A DNA stretch of 64,000 nucleotides, taken from assembly GCA_001941225.1 (NCBI GenBank), contig MSHM01000027.1, positions 1-64,000 on the forward strand, read 5' to 3'. Position 1 is the stretch's first letter. Each line of letters opens with the position of its first letter. Made by a program: the position numbers and the translations under genes. The notes beneath the pieces are model-generated. The model was not told the origin of the DNA. It did no database searches and saw only the letters and a list, made by a program, of their open reading frames with translations. This DNA is from Oscillospiraceae bacterium Zagget12. Lineage in GTDB: Bacteria; Bacillota; Clostridia; UBA1381. Below, one piece after another: positions 33,916 through 43,776 of this stretch.

Positions 33916-36900
33916 ATGAGTTTACACATGGGTATAGACGTTGGTTCAACAACGGTTAAGGTGGTTGTTCTTGATGAGAGGAACAATACCCTGTTCGCTG
34001 AATACAGACGTCATTTTTCCGATATAAAAAGCACGGTAAAGGGTCTTTTTGACGAGGTCAAGGACGTTGTGAAGGACGAGGAGTTTACCGTTGTTATAAC
34101 CGGTTCCGGCGGTCTTTTGCTGTCGAAAATGCTTTCACTTCCGTTTGTGCAGGAGGTTATAGCGAACAAAACGGCAATAAAAACCTTTATGCCCGAAACC
34201 GATGTGGTTATCGAGCTGGGTGGTGAGGACGCGAAAATTTTATACCTGTCCGGCGGACTTGAGCAGCGTATGAACGGCACCTGCGCCGGAGGCACAGGCT
34301 CTTTTATAGACCAGATGTCAATACTTTTAAAGACGGACGCGGACGGTCTTAACGCATTGGCGGAAAAACATTCCGTAATATATCCGATTGCGGCGCGGTG
34401 CGGCGTTTTCGCGAAATCGGACGTTCAGCCGCTCCTGAACGAGGGCGCGGCAAAGGAGGATATTGCCGCATCGATACTTCAAGCCGTTGTAACGCAGACA
34501 ATAAGCGGACTCGCGCAGGGCAGACCTATTAAGGGCAATATAGTATTCCTCGGCGGGCCTCTGCATTTTCTGCCGCAGCTCAGACGTCAGTTTGAGGAAA
34601 CCCTAAAGGATAACGCAAAATCCTTTAAAACGCCCGAAAACGCGCAGCTTTTCGTTGCGATAGGCGCGGCGCTTATGTATGAAAACGAAACTACAAATAT
34701 AGATACGCTGATAAATCAGCTTTCAAGCGCGAAATCCGTTGACGCGGAAATAACGCGTATGCGCAAGCTGTTTGAAACAGAAGACGAACGCAAGGAATTT
34801 TTTGACCGTCACGGCAAGCACGTCGCTAAGCGCAAGGATATTGAAACCGCAGACGGTCCCGTATTCCTCGGTCTTGACGTCGGCTCGACCACAATCAAGG
34901 CGGCTCTTATAAACGAGGACGGCGACATTCTCTACACCTACTATGGCAAGAACGAGGGAAGTCCCATTACCACCGGCATAGGCATACTGCGCGAGCTTTA
35001 CTCAAAGCTGCCTAAAAAAGCATATATCGCGAACGCCTGCACAACCGGCTACGGCGAGCTGCTTTTGAAAACGGCGTTTAGAATCAGCGAGGGTGAAATT
35101 GAAACCATCGCTCACTACAAGGGCGCGAATTACTTCTCTCCCGGCGTCGATTTCATAATTGACATCGGCGGTCAGGATATGAAATGTATGAAGATTAAAA
35201 ACGGCGTAATCGACAGCATTATGCTTAACGAGGCTTGCTCCTCCGGCTGCGGCTCATTTATTCAAACCTTCGCCGAGGGCCTCGGACTTGACACGATTAC
35301 ATTTTCAAAGGAGGCTCTCGAGGCTGAAAATCCGGTTGACCTCGGCACACGCTGTACCGTGTTTATGAATTCACGCGTTAAGCAGGCTCAGAAAGAGGGA
35401 GCCACTGTCGGCGACATCAGCGCGGGTCTTTCCTACTCGGTTGTAAGAAACGCTCTGTATAAGGTAATTAAGCTGCGCGACCCGAATCAAATGGGCGAAA
35501 ATATAGTCGTTCAGGGCGGCACGTTCAACAACAACGCCATTCTCCGCTGCTTTGAGCTGCTTACCGGCAAAAACGTCGTTCGTCCCGATATTGCGGGCAT
35601 TATGGGTGCTTTCGGCTCCGCGCTTATCGCAAAAGAGCGCTGGGAGGGCGGCGAATGTGATATTCTGCGTGCCGATGAGCTTGACAGCTTTACCTTTGAA
35701 TCATCGCTTACGCGCTGTCAGAAGTGCAATAACCACTGTCAGCTTACCATAACGCAATTCTCGGACGGCAGCCGATTTGTGTCCGGCAACCGCTGCGAGC
35801 GCGGCGCGGGAATGGAAAAGCCGAAAAAACAAATGCCGAATATGTTCGATTATAAATATAAGCGTGCTTTCGCGTACAAGCCGCTCAAAGCGGAAAATGC
35901 TCCGAACGGCGTTATAGGAATACCGAGAGTTCTTAATATATACGAGAATTTCCCGCTATGGTTCACATTCTTTACGGAGCTTGGTTTCTCCGTGAGAATT
36001 TCCGGCAGGAGCACGCACGAATTATACGAAAAGGGCATTGACTCAATACCGAGTGAAAGCGCGTGCTATCCCGCGAAGATTGTTCACGGTCATATACAGG
36101 ACCTTATCGACAAGGGCGTTAAAACGATATTCTATCCCTGTATTCCCTATGAGCAGATAGAGTATTCCGACGCGGGCAATCACTTTAACTGTCCTATGGT
36201 AACATCATATCCCGAGGTTATTTACAACAATATGGACGTTGTGCGCAAGGAGGATATTAACTTCCTGTACCCATTCATCAACCTCGCGGATAAGCCGTCG
36301 TTTAAGCGTCAGATGATGAAAGCCTTAAATAAATACGGTTTTACAAAAGCCGAAATCGACAACGCGTCGGAAAAGGCGTTTGAAGAATTACAGAATTACA
36401 AGCACGATATACGCCAAAAGGGCGAGGAAATATTGAAATGGCTCGACGATAACGACGAGCGCGCAATCGTGCTTGCGGGACGTCCCTATCATATCGACCC
36501 GGAAATCAATCACGGTATACCCGATATGATAACCTCGCTCGGCTTTGCCGTGCTTACCGAGGACAGCATCGCTCATTTGGGACATCTTGAGCGCGACATA
36601 AGAGTGGTTGACCAATGGGCATACCACACCAGACTTTACGAATCGGCGGCGCAGGTTATCAAAAATCCGCGTCTTGAGCTTATTCAGCTTAACTCATTCG
36701 GCTGCGGTCTTGACGCAGTCACAACCGACCAGGTACAGGAAATACTGCAATCTCACGAGAAGATATATACAACGCTGAAAATAGACGAGGTTTCAAACCT
36801 CGGCACCGCGCGCATACGCGTGCGCTCGCTTAAGGCGGCTGTCAAGGAGCGCGATGCGAGCGAATTCGTTCCGCACAAGATTGAGGACTATACCATAAAC

Positions 36901-38217
36901 CGCGTAAAGTTTACAAAAGAGGAAAAAGCAAAACACACCATCATATTCCCGCAGATGAGCCCGACGCACTTCGGAATGTTTGAGGCGGTTATGCGCGCGA
37001 ACGGATATAACGCGCTTGTGCTTGAACACGCGACCGCGGAGGACGTTGAGGCGGGTCTTAAGAGCGTAAACAACGACGCGTGCTACCCGTCGATTATGGT
37101 TACGGGACAGCTTGTAAACGCCTTTGTAAACGGAAAATGCGATCCGGATAACACTTCGGTTATGATAACTCAAACCGGCGGCGGCTGCCGCGCCACCAAT
37201 TATATAGCATTCCTGCGTAAGGCGCTGAAGGAGGCAGGTTATCCGAATGTTCCGGTAATATCGCTTAACGTATCGGGTTTGGAGGGCAATCCCGGATTTA
37301 CGATTACCCCAAAGCTTGTGGACGGACTTCTTAAGGCGTGCACCTGGGGCGATTTGCTCCTTTCACTCACGCTGCGCATACGTCCGTATGAGGTACACAA
37401 GGGCGAAACAAACGCCCTGCACGACAAGTGGCAAAAGCGTCTGTATAACGACCTTCTGCATAACAACCGCAAAAATCTAAAGCTTAAAAAGATTATAGAC
37501 GAAATGGTTGCCGATTTTGACGCGGTTGAAATAGACGAAACAGTCAAAAAGCCGAAGGTAGGCGTTGTAGGTGAAATTCTTGTTAAATTCCACCCAGACG
37601 CCAACAACAACATCATCGACGTTATCGAATCGGAGGGCGGCGAGGCTGTTATGCCCGGTCTTGCGGACTTTATGCTTTACTGCCTGTACAACAACAACTT
37701 CAAGCGCGACAACCTCGGTTCAAAGCGTTCGACGGCTATGCTCTGCAACCTTGCGATATGGGGCATAGAGAGTTTCAGAAAGCACGTTGTTAAGGTTATG
37801 AGCGGCAATCCCAAATTCACCTCGCGTTCGCCTAAGCATATCGCGGATATTGCCGAGGGCGCGAAGAGCGTTTTGCAGCTCGGTCACTGCACGGGCGAGG
37901 GCTGGTTCCTTACTGGAGAAATGATTGAGCTTATAAACTCCGGCGTGCCGAATATAGCGTGCGTTCAGCCGTTCGCTTGTCTGCCCAATCACGTTACGGG
38001 CAAGGGTATGATTAAGGAGCTGCGCCGTCAGTTCCCGCAGGCTAATATTGTAGCCGTGGACTATGACCCGGGCGCGAGCGAGGTTAATCAGCTTAACAGA
38101 ATTAAGCTGATGCTTGCGGTGGCTTTTGAAAATCTGAAAAAGAATGAAATGTATGACGCGGTTAAGCCTAAAAAGGCTGAGAATGAAACAGTCAGTCAGG
38201 TAAAGAGCAACGTATAA
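33916..38217 (+). CDS. 2-hydroxyacyl-CoA dehydratase activase-type protein (two ATPase domains, DUF2229, HgdB-like)
   Basis: A 1433-residue protein. Two BadF/BcrA-type ASKHA ATPase domains lie at about 1-270 (HMGIDVGSTTVKVVVLDERN; GTCAGGTGSFIDQM) and about 310-580 (FLGLDVGSTTIKAALINEDG; NEACSSGCGSFIQTFAEGLG). The cysteine in each CAGGTGSF or CSSGCGSF motif is in the position that binds the bridging [4Fe-4S] cluster of activases. Residues about 640-860 match DUF2229 and the C-terminal part an HgdB-like CoA dehydratase fold, with several CxP and GC motifs. Such fused proteins are widespread in Clostridia, but the substrate is unknown. AAGGGGG precedes the ATG at 33916. Confidence 0.88.
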   Translation: MSLHMGIDVGSTTVKVVVLDERNNTLFAEYRRHFSDIKSTVKGLFDEVKDVVKDEEFTVVITGSGGLLLSKMLSLPFVQEVIANKTAIKTFMPETDVVIELGGEDAKILYLSGGLEQRMNGTCAGGTGSFIDQMSILLKTDADGLNALAEKHSVIYPIAARCGVFAKSDVQPLLNEGAAKEDIAASILQAVVTQTISGLAQGRPIKGNIVFLGGPLHFLPQLRRQFEETLKDNAKSFKTPENAQLFVAIGAALMYENETTNIDTLINQLSSAKSVDAEITRMRKLFETEDERKEFFDRHGKHVAKRKDIETADGPVFLGLDVGSTTIKAALINEDGDILYTYYGKNEGSPITTGIGILRELYSKLPKKAYIANACTTGYGELLLKTAFRISEGEIETIAHYKGANYFSPGVDFIIDIGGQDMKCMKIKNGVIDSIMLNEACSSGCGSFIQTFAEGLGLDTITFSKEALEAENPVDLGTRCTVFMNSRVKQAQKEGATVGDISAGLSYSVVRNALYKVIKLRDPNQMGENIVVQGGTFNNNAILRCFELLTGKNVVRPDIAGIMGAFGSALIAKERWEGGECDILRADELDSFTFESSLTRCQKCNNHCQLTITQFSDGSRFVSGNRCERGAGMEKPKKQMPNMFDYKYKRAFAYKPLKAENAPNGVIGIPRVLNIYENFPLWFTFFTELGFSVRISGRSTHELYEKGIDSIPSESACYPAKIVHGHIQDLIDKGVKTIFYPCIPYEQIEYSDAGNHFNCPMVTSYPEVIYNNMDVVRKEDINFLYPFINLADKPSFKRQMMKALNKYGFTKAEIDNASEKAFEELQNYKHDIRQKGEEILKWLDDNDERAIVLAGRPYHIDPEINHGIPDMITSLGFAVLTEDSIAHLGHLERDIRVVDQWAYHTRLYESAAQVIKNPRLELIQLNSFGCGLDAVTTDQVQEILQSHEKIYTTLKIDEVSNLGTARIRVRSLKAAVKERDASEFVPHKIEDYTINRVKFTKEEKAKHTIIFPQMSPTHFGMFEAVMRANGYNALVLEHATAEDVEAGLKSVNNDACYPSIMVTGQLVNAFVNGKCDPDNTSVMITQTGGGCRATNYIAFLRKALKEAGYPNVPVISLNVSGLEGNPGFTITPKLVDGLLKACTWGDLLLSLTLRIRPYEVHKGETNALHDKWQKRLYNDLLHNNRKNLKLKKIIDEMVADFDAVEIDETVKKPKVGVVGEILVKFHPDANNNIIDVIESEGGEAVMPGLADFMLYCLYNNNFKRDNLGSKRSTAMLCNLAIWGIESFRKHVVKVMSGNPKFTSRSPKHIADIAEGAKSVLQLGHCTGEGWFLTGEMIELINSGVPNIACVQPFACLPNHVTGKGMIKELRRQFPQANIVAVDYDPGASEVNQLNRIKLMLAVAFENLKKNEMYDAVKPKKAENETVSQVKSNV

Positions 38218-38262
38218 CCTATATTGGTTGAAATCGGTTCGCTCTCCTGTTTAAGAAAGCAT

Positions 38263-38300
38263 AAAAATAACGGAAACGACGTGTTTCCGTTATTTTTTAT
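38263..38300. terminator. bidirectional terminator between the activase-like gene and lepA
   Basis: AAAATAACGGAAAC and GTTTCCGTTATTTT form a 14-bp stem around GACGT; T-rich on both readings, serving both convergent genes. Confidence 0.85.
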
Positions 38301-38306
38301 TTCACT

Positions 38307-40118
38307 TTATTCGTCCAATTTCAGCACCGACATAAACGCCTCCTGCGGCACCTCCACACTGCCGACCTGGCGCATACGCTTTTTACCCTCCTTCTGCTTT
38401 TCAAGCAGCTTTTTCTTACGGGTAATATCGCCGCCGTAGCACTTTGCCAGCACGTCCTTACGCATTGCGCGCACCGTTTCGCGGGCAATGATTTTTGAGC
38501 CGATTGCCGCCTGAATGGGTACCTCAAAAAGCTGACGCGGAATAGCCTCCTTGAGCTTTTCAGCCATTTTTCTGCCGCGCGAATATGCGCTGTCCTTATG
38601 CACGATAAACGAGAGCGCGTCCACCATCTCGCCGTTAAGCAGAATATCGAGCTTGACAAGGTTTGAGCGGTTATATCCGCAAAGCTCATAATCAAAGGAC
38701 GCATAACCCTTTGTCCTTGATTTAAGCGCGTCAAAGAAGTCATATATGATTTCGTTAAGCGGCAGCTCATAGAATATCTCCGCCCTTGTTTCCTCCATAT
38801 ATGTCATATCCTTATAAATTCCGCGTCTTTCCTGGCACAGCTCCATAACATTTCCGACGTAATCCTTAGGCACCATAATATTCGCCTTAACCATAGGCTC
38901 CTCTATATAATCTATTTCCGAGCCGTCGGGAAGATTGGTCGGGTTATCAACCCATACCATCTCGCCGTTCGTTTTATACACCTTATAGATAACACTCGGC
39001 GCGGTTGTCACAAGGTCAAGATTATATTCTCTTTCCAATCTTTCCTGTATTATTTCCATATGCAGAAGTCCCAAAAATCCGCATCTGAAACCAAATCCCA
39101 GCGCCACGGAGGTTTCGGGTTCAAACATAAGCGCCGCATCGTTAAGCTGCAGCTTTGAAAGCGCGTCCTTTAAATCCTCATACTGCGCACCATCGGCGGG
39201 ATATATTCCGCAATACACCATCGGGTTTACCTTTTTATAGCCGGGCAGAGGCTCCTCTGCTGCGTTTTTAACGGTCGTGACCGTATCGCCCACGCGCGTG
39301 TCCTGTATATTCTTTATGCTCGCGGCTATATATCCGACGTCGCCGGCGGCAAGTCCGCCGCTCGGAACAAGTCCCGACGGGTGCATCACGCCTACCTCCA
39401 CAACGTCAAATTGCGCTCCGGTAGCCATCATTTTTATTCTGTCGCCCGCCTTTACGCTGCCCTCTTTTATTCTGACATATACTATTACTCCCTTATAGCT
39501 GTCGTAATACGAGTCGAAAATCAACGCTTTGAGCGGCGCGCCCTCATCTCCGTCGGGCGGCGGTATCATCTCGACAATTTCCTCAAGCACCGCCTCGACG
39601 TTAAGTCCGGTTTTAGCCGAAATCTGCGGAGCGTCCTCCGCCGGTATGCCTATTATGTCCTCTATTTCCTTTATTACAACCTCCGGCTGCGCCGACGGCA
39701 AATCTATCTTATTGATTACCGGCACAACCTCAAGGTCGTGGTCAATGGCAAGATATGTGTTAGCCAGGGTCTGCGCCTCTATTCCCTGCGACGCATCCAC
39801 TATCAGTATTGCTCCCTCGCACGCCGCGAGAGAACGCGACACCTCATAATTAAAGTCAACGTGTCCCGGAGTGTCTATAAGGTTAAGAGTATAAACCTCG
39901 CCGTCATCTCTGTTATATTTCAGCGTTACGGCGTGCGCTTTGATTGTTATGCCTCTCTCGCGCTCCAAATCCATATTATCCAAAAGCTGCTCTTCCATAT
40001 CGCGCTCCTCTACCTCGCCCGTAAGCTCAAGCAGCCTGTCGGCAAGAGTTGATTTGCCATGGTCTATATGCGCTATAATACAAAAATTTCTTATCTTTTT
40101 CTGTCTTTCGTTTGACAT
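38307..40118 (-). CDS. lepA: elongation factor 4 (LepA)
   Basis: A 603-residue translational GTPase, normal length. G motifs [20 protein letters not shown], the switch DTPGHVDF and [10 protein letters not shown] are present; the C-terminal LepA-specific domain has [20 protein letters not shown] and ends in [20 protein letters not shown] with [20 protein letters not shown]. It acts on stalled or initiating ribosomes. GGGAGAG precedes the ATG. spoIIP lies 85 bases upstream on the same strand, a common clostridial pairing. Confidence 0.98.
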   Translation of the reverse strand: MSNERQKKIRNFCIIAHIDHGKSTLADRLLELTGEVEERDMEEQLLDNMDLERERGITIKAHAVTLKYNRDDGEVYTLNLIDTPGHVDFNYEVSRSLAACEGAILIVDASQGIEAQTLANTYLAIDHDLEVVPVINKIDLPSAQPEVVIKEIEDIIGIPAEDAPQISAKTGLNVEAVLEEIVEMIPPPDGDEGAPLKALIFDSYYDSYKGVIVYVRIKEGSVKAGDRIKMMATGAQFDVVEVGVMHPSGLVPSGGLAAGDVGYIAASIKNIQDTRVGDTVTTVKNAAEEPLPGYKKVNPMVYCGIYPADGAQYEDLKDALSKLQLNDAALMFEPETSVALGFGFRCGFLGLLHMEIIQERLEREYNLDLVTTAPSVIYKVYKTNGEMVWVDNPTNLPDGSEIDYIEEPMVKANIMVPKDYVGNVMELCQERRGIYKDMTYMEETRAEIFYELPLNEIIYDFFDALKSRTKGYASFDYELCGYNRSNLVKLDILLNGEMVDALSFIVHKDSAYSRGRKMAEKLKEAIPRQLFEVPIQAAIGSKIIARETVRAMRKDVLAKCYGGDITRKKKLLEKQKEGKKRMRQVGSVEVPQEAFMSVLKLDE

Positions 40119-40203
40119 TTATTTATCTCTCCCGAATTTTCCGATATTTTTTCGATATTTATCTAATGTATATTCTATCATATTTTATCGCTTTTAGCAA
40201 TAT

Positions 40204-41337
40204 TTATTTTGCATTCAGCACGGCGGCTATCGCGCGGGCGACGTACCTCGCACCCTCCTTTGCCTGCAAAAGCGTGTTGCCGTTACTGCCCACCTCAAGA
40301 ATAAGACTTCCCTTTGTCATATGCTCGTTAAAACGCTCCGTTCTTAAATTTATGGGGCGCATAAGTCCGGGATACATTATTTCCGCCGCGTTTTGTATTT
40401 TTGCCGCGAACGTCAAATTATCCTGCCAATTATCGTGCCAAAGTCCCATACTGTTCGTTCCGACTACCAGCATTACCTGTGCCGCGGCTATTCCGTTCTG
40501 CTCGCAGGTGACCGCGAGCTTTGAACCGTCCGAATACACAAACGCGTCCCTGTGTATATCAAGCACTATCTGTATCGACGGATTATTCGCAAGCTGCGTT
40601 TCTATTGTTGACAGCGCCCTTGTATATGAGCCTTGATATGAGGGATAATCGTGATAGGTGGTATCGTGAATTGTTTTTATGCCGTTTTCCTCAAGCACGG
40701 CGCATATCTCGTTGCCAACGGCTATAACATTCACATTATCGTCGGTGCTCCTCTCCGTTTCTCCGTTCATCTGGTCGCCGTCGTAACATTCTGTGGTATG
40801 GGTGTGTATCACAAGCACCTGCGCCTCATCGCGGTTCACCTCAAACGGCAAAGAGCGCGCGCATAGGGCGCTTAAATCAACATCATATTCGGTGGCGTTA
40901 TTCATTTGCAAATTTACCGCCGTGTCAATCTGCTCCTTGCCGGGCAGCGGCGGCTCGTAAACGGGCGTATCCTCCGCTGTTTCCTGAGGCGTATCCTCCG
41001 CCGGCGTCTCCTCCGTTTCGTCAATCTTCTCCGTTTCCTCATTGGCGGAGGTTGTCCCGTCAAACACCGGAGAATATTCGCTTATGATTGTTTCGGGTTC
41101 ATCTATGTCAAATCCGAGAATTTTGTTCAGCACGCTCTTTATATTAAGGCTCTTTTCCTCATTGCTCGGCAGTCCCTCGGATAATATATCCTCATAAATA
41201 TTGTCCTCCGTTTTAAACACGCTTACAGTCCTTTTCGGCATAAATTTCACCGCCGCCGCAAGTACCGGCACGGAAAGACATACCGCGAAAAATACCGCAA
41301 GCTTTTTCTTGGTTATCACAACAGTTTTAAATTTCAT
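40204..41337 (-). CDS. spoIIP: stage II sporulation protein P
   Basis: A 377-residue membrane-anchored cell-wall hydrolase of the forespore engulfment complex (with SpoIID and SpoIIM). One N-terminal span (about 9-28) is followed by a linker rich in Glu, Thr and Pro (about 90-150), then the SpoIIP catalytic domain: VLVIHTHTTECYDGD (zinc-binding His and Glu), VLDIHRDAF and a C-terminal GSLILEVGSNGNTL with the catalytic glutamate. AAGGGA lies upstream of the ATG. Confidence 0.93.
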   Translation of the reverse strand: MKFKTVVITKKKLAVFFAVCLSVPVLAAAVKFMPKRTVSVFKTEDNIYEDILSEGLPSNEEKSLNIKSVLNKILGFDIDEPETIISEYSPVFDGTTSANEETEKIDETEETPAEDTPQETAEDTPVYEPPLPGKEQIDTAVNLQMNNATEYDVDLSALCARSLPFEVNRDEAQVLVIHTHTTECYDGDQMNGETERSTDDNVNVIAVGNEICAVLEENGIKTIHDTTYHDYPSYQGSYTRALSTIETQLANNPSIQIVLDIHRDAFVYSDGSKLAVTCEQNGIAAAQVMLVVGTNSMGLWHDNWQDNLTFAAKIQNAAEIMYPGLMRPINLRTERFNEHMTKGSLILEVGSNGNTLLQAKEGARYVARAIAAVLNAK

Positions 41338-41419
41338 TGGTTTTATCCCTTTCTATCGGTGCTATATTATGAATACGCTTAATTTTCTGAAATATGTTGA
41401 AAAAACTTTAAAAAAATGC

Positions 41420-41448
41420 TTGCATTTGCCGCGCGGCTGTGGTATAAT
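41420..41448 (+). promoter_or_regulatory. promoter of rplS
   Basis: TTGCAT (41420-41425) and a perfect TATAAT (41443-41448) with a 17-base spacer, facing away from spoIIP. Confidence 0.8.
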
Positions 41449-41454
41449 TTTGTA

Positions 41455-41509
41455 GTTATTACGGATAGTCCTCTGCCTCGGTCGGCACGAATGTCCTATA
41501 TTATAAGGA
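41455..41509 (+). promoter_or_regulatory. structured rplS leader (L19 leader-like)
   Basis: The transcript before rplS holds GGATA...TGTCC enclosing TGCC-TCGGTC-GGCA, ending at the AGGAGG site. Position and small nested stems recall the L19 leader described in low-GC Gram-positives; I cannot confirm the consensus without a covariance search. Confidence 0.45.
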
Positions 41510-41516
41510 GGAATTA

Positions 41517-41870
41517 ATGATGAACACACAAGAAATCATTAACGCTTTGACAAAAGACCAAATCAGAACCGATTTACCTGAACTCGTTGTCGGTAACAAT
41601 GTAAAGGTTTACCAGAAGATTGTCGAGGGTTCTCGTACAAGAACACAGATGTTTGAGGGTACAATCATCAAGGTTCAGGGCGGCGGTATCGCTAAGACTT
41701 TCACCGTTAGACGTGTTTCTTACGGCGTAGGCGTGGAAAAAACATGGCCGGTCAACTCACCCAACATTGAAAAGATTGAGGTTTCAAGAAAAGGTAAGGT
41801 TAGACGTGCCAAACTTTATTATCTGCGTGACAGAGTCGGTAAAGCGGCAAAGGTTAAGGAAAGAATCTAA
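41517..41870 (+). CDS. rplS: 50S ribosomal protein L19
   Basis: A 117-residue protein at the 30S-50S interface. [20 protein letters not shown] and the end [20 protein letters not shown] are diagnostic. An AGGAGG site lies 5 bases before the first ATG and 8 before a second ATG at 41520; either could be used. It normally follows trmD; here it stands apart, with its own promoter and terminator, at the head of rplS-lepB-rbgA. Confidence 0.97.
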   Translation: MMNTQEIINALTKDQIRTDLPELVVGNNVKVYQKIVEGSRTRTQMFEGTIIKVQGGGIAKTFTVRRVSYGVGVEKTWPVNSPNIEKIEVSRKGKVRRAKLYYLRDRVGKAAKVKERI

Positions 41871-41890
41871 TTTCCTGGCAGGATACCAAA

Positions 41891-41916
41891 AGGGACATTT
41901 ATTGTCCCTTTTTTAT
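41891..41916 (+). terminator. intrinsic terminator of rplS
   Basis: GGGACA-TTTAT-TGTCCC followed by six T, 21 bases after the stop. lepB downstream probably depends on read-through or on a weak promoter with TATAAT at 41961-41966. Confidence 0.75.
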
Positions 41917-42001
41917 CTTAAAATTAACATTTAATTCATTATAAATTAATATTTGAATAGTATAATCAGTATATACTAATATAAATTTGGAGGGAAAAAT
42001 T

Positions 42002-42697
42002 ATGAGCGAACCGGAAGAAAAAAAAGATGATTTAAAGGAAAACTCACAGGAAAATTCAAAGGAAACAAAAAAATTCAATCTTGCCAAAGAAATATGGGAA
42101 TGGGTTTACACCCTTGCAATAGCTATAGTTATAGCGCTGCTTATCAAAGGATTTATCTTTGATATTGTAAGAGTGGACGGCTCAAGTATGTTCCCTACCC
42201 TTGTCGATAACGACAGACTTATCGTCACAAAGCTCGGATATACTCCGGAGCAGGGCGATATAATAATACTCGACAGCGAGTATAAAAACCGCGAGGAATA
42301 TTATGACGAGCTTGCCGCTGAAAAGGGCAAGGATGAGCTTTCCGCGATAGATAAGCTGTTTGCTCAGAGCAGTATGCCCTCGGATTTACAGAAAAAATAT
42401 TACGTAAAGAGAATAATCGCTATGCCCGGTCAAACGGTTGACCTCGTGGACGGAAAGGTCTACGTGGACGGCGAGCTGCTTGACGAGCCGTATTACGACG
42501 GCACAACGTACTCGATTGACACCACTGTTGAATATCCGATAACGGTCGATGAGGACTGCGTATTCGTAATGGGCGACAACAGAGCCCACAGCAAGGACAG
42601 CCGCTCCTCGGAGCTTGGTCAGGTTCCTTTCGAGGCTATTCTCGGCAAATCGCAAATACGTATATGGCCGCTTACCGATATAGGCGTTACAAGATAA
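42002..42697 (+). CDS. lepB: signal peptidase I
   Basis: A 231-residue membrane protease that removes signal peptides. A charged N-terminal tail (about 30 residues) precedes one span (about 37-60, VYTLAIAIVIALLIKGFIFD). The catalytic serine is in RVDGSSMFPTL and the general-base lysine in KRIIAMPGQTVDLVDGKVYV; the box E motif FVMGDNRAHSKDSR follows. The ATG at 42002 lies 8 bases after GGAGG. rbgA follows after 13 bases. Confidence 0.96.
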   Translation: MSEPEEKKDDLKENSQENSKETKKFNLAKEIWEWVYTLAIAIVIALLIKGFIFDIVRVDGSSMFPTLVDNDRLIVTKLGYTPEQGDIIILDSEYKNREEYYDELAAEKGKDELSAIDKLFAQSSMPSDLQKKYYVKRIIAMPGQTVDLVDGKVYVDGELLDEPYYDGTTYSIDTTVEYPITVDEDCVFVMGDNRAHSKDSRSSELGQVPFEAILGKSQIRIWPLTDIGVTR

Positions 42698-42710
42698 TTT
42701 AGAGGTATTT

Positions 42711-43571
42711 ATGCAAAATTTACAATGGTATCCGGGACATATGGCTAAAACGCGCCGTATGATTGAGGATAATCTGAAACTTATAGATGTTGTTGTCGAA
42801 ATACTTGACGCGCGTATTCCCTTTTCGGGACGCAATCCCAATTTTGACGACATTATCAAAAACAAGCCTCGTCTGCTTGTGCTTAACAAATCGGATTTGG
42901 CGGACAAAAAGCGCACAAGGCTATGGATTGAATGGTACGCCGCGCAGGGATTAAAGGTTATCCCGATAAGCTGTACCACCGGTATGGGAATTAATACCGT
43001 GCTTGCGGAGGCAAGAGCGCTTATTCAAGACAAAATAGACCGCGAAAAGGAAAAGGGCAGAAACCGTACTTTAAAAATAATGATGGTCGGCATACCGAAT
43101 GTCGGCAAGTCAAGCCTGATAAACAGGCTCATCGGAAAAGCAAGCACAAAAACAGGCGACAAGCCCGGCGTAACGCGCGGCAAGCAATGGCTGCGTATTA
43201 AAGGCGACGCGGAGCTGCTTGACACGCCCGGTATTCTTCCTCCGAAATTTGAGGATCAGGAGGTTGCCGTGCGCCTTGCTTTCACCGGCGCTATACGCGA
43301 CGAAATAATGAACACCGAATTGCTCGCCTATTCCCTATGCGATTATCTCCGCGATAATTACGCGGACGAGCTTTGCGCCCGTTACAAGCTTGACGGTGAC
43401 ATCGCTCCTCTTAAGGGATATGAAATTCTTGAAAAAATAGGCAAAAAACGCGGTTTTGTCATCTCAGGCGGAGAGGTCGATATGGAAAGAGCCGCAAATA
43501 TGATTCTCGACGAGCTTAGAGGCGCTAAAATAGGAAATATAACTCTTGAAATACCGGATGATTTCCGATAA
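42711..43571 (+). CDS. rbgA: ribosome biogenesis GTPase YlqF/RbgA
   Basis: A 286-residue circularly permuted GTPase needed for late 50S assembly. The G motifs occur in permuted order: NKSD (G4) in RLLVLNKSDLAD, then G1 in MVGIPNVGKSSLINRLIGKA, then G3 in ELLDTPGILPPKFED. The start MQNLQWYPGHMAKTRRMIED is characteristic of the family. AGAGG lies upstream of the ATG. Together with rplS and lepB it forms the conserved Firmicutes group. Confidence 0.97.
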   Translation: MQNLQWYPGHMAKTRRMIEDNLKLIDVVVEILDARIPFSGRNPNFDDIIKNKPRLLVLNKSDLADKKRTRLWIEWYAAQGLKVIPISCTTGMGINTVLAEARALIQDKIDREKEKGRNRTLKIMMVGIPNVGKSSLINRLIGKASTKTGDKPGVTRGKQWLRIKGDAELLDTPGILPPKFEDQEVAVRLAFTGAIRDEIMNTELLAYSLCDYLRDNYADELCARYKLDGDIAPLKGYEILEKIGKKRGFVISGGEVDMERAANMILDELRGAKIGNITLEIPDDFR

Positions 43572-43575
43572 AAAT

Positions 43576-43620
43576 TTAAGGCTGTAAACACCATTAAACA
43601 GATGTTTACAGCCTTTTTAT
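43576..43620. terminator. bidirectional terminator between rbgA and the small minus-strand ORF
   Basis: AAGGCTGTAAACA (43578-43590) and TGTTTACAGCCTT (43603-43615) form a 13-bp stem with T-rich ends on both strands. Confidence 0.85.
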
Positions 43621-43776
43621 TCAGCCGGCGTATCTCCAGCCGCCGAATTTTGTTATGTCCTCGCCGGATATTTTATCCGCGCCCCTGCCTATAAAGCCGA
43701 TAATTTCACTTTTATCACGCAATGTTATTCTTCCGGGCTTAATTCTTTTGCAAAAACTTTTTTCAAATGTTATCAC
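43621..43776 (-). CDS. unrecognised small ORF (33-51 residues)
   Basis: A short open frame, too small for usual cut-offs. From the GTG at 43776 it encodes 51 residues ending SGEDITKFGGWRYAG; from a TTG at 43722, which has GGAAG 7 bases upstream, 33 residues. Its stop codon abuts a strong terminator that works on this strand, and a promoter-like TTGACA-17-TAACAT (43795-43767) lies just upstream, overlapping the GTG, which would favour the TTG start. Product unknown; it may be a real small protein or the remnant of one. Confidence 0.4.
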   Translation of the reverse strand: MITFEKSFCKRIKPGRITLRDKSEIIGFIGRGADKISGEDITKFGGWRYAG

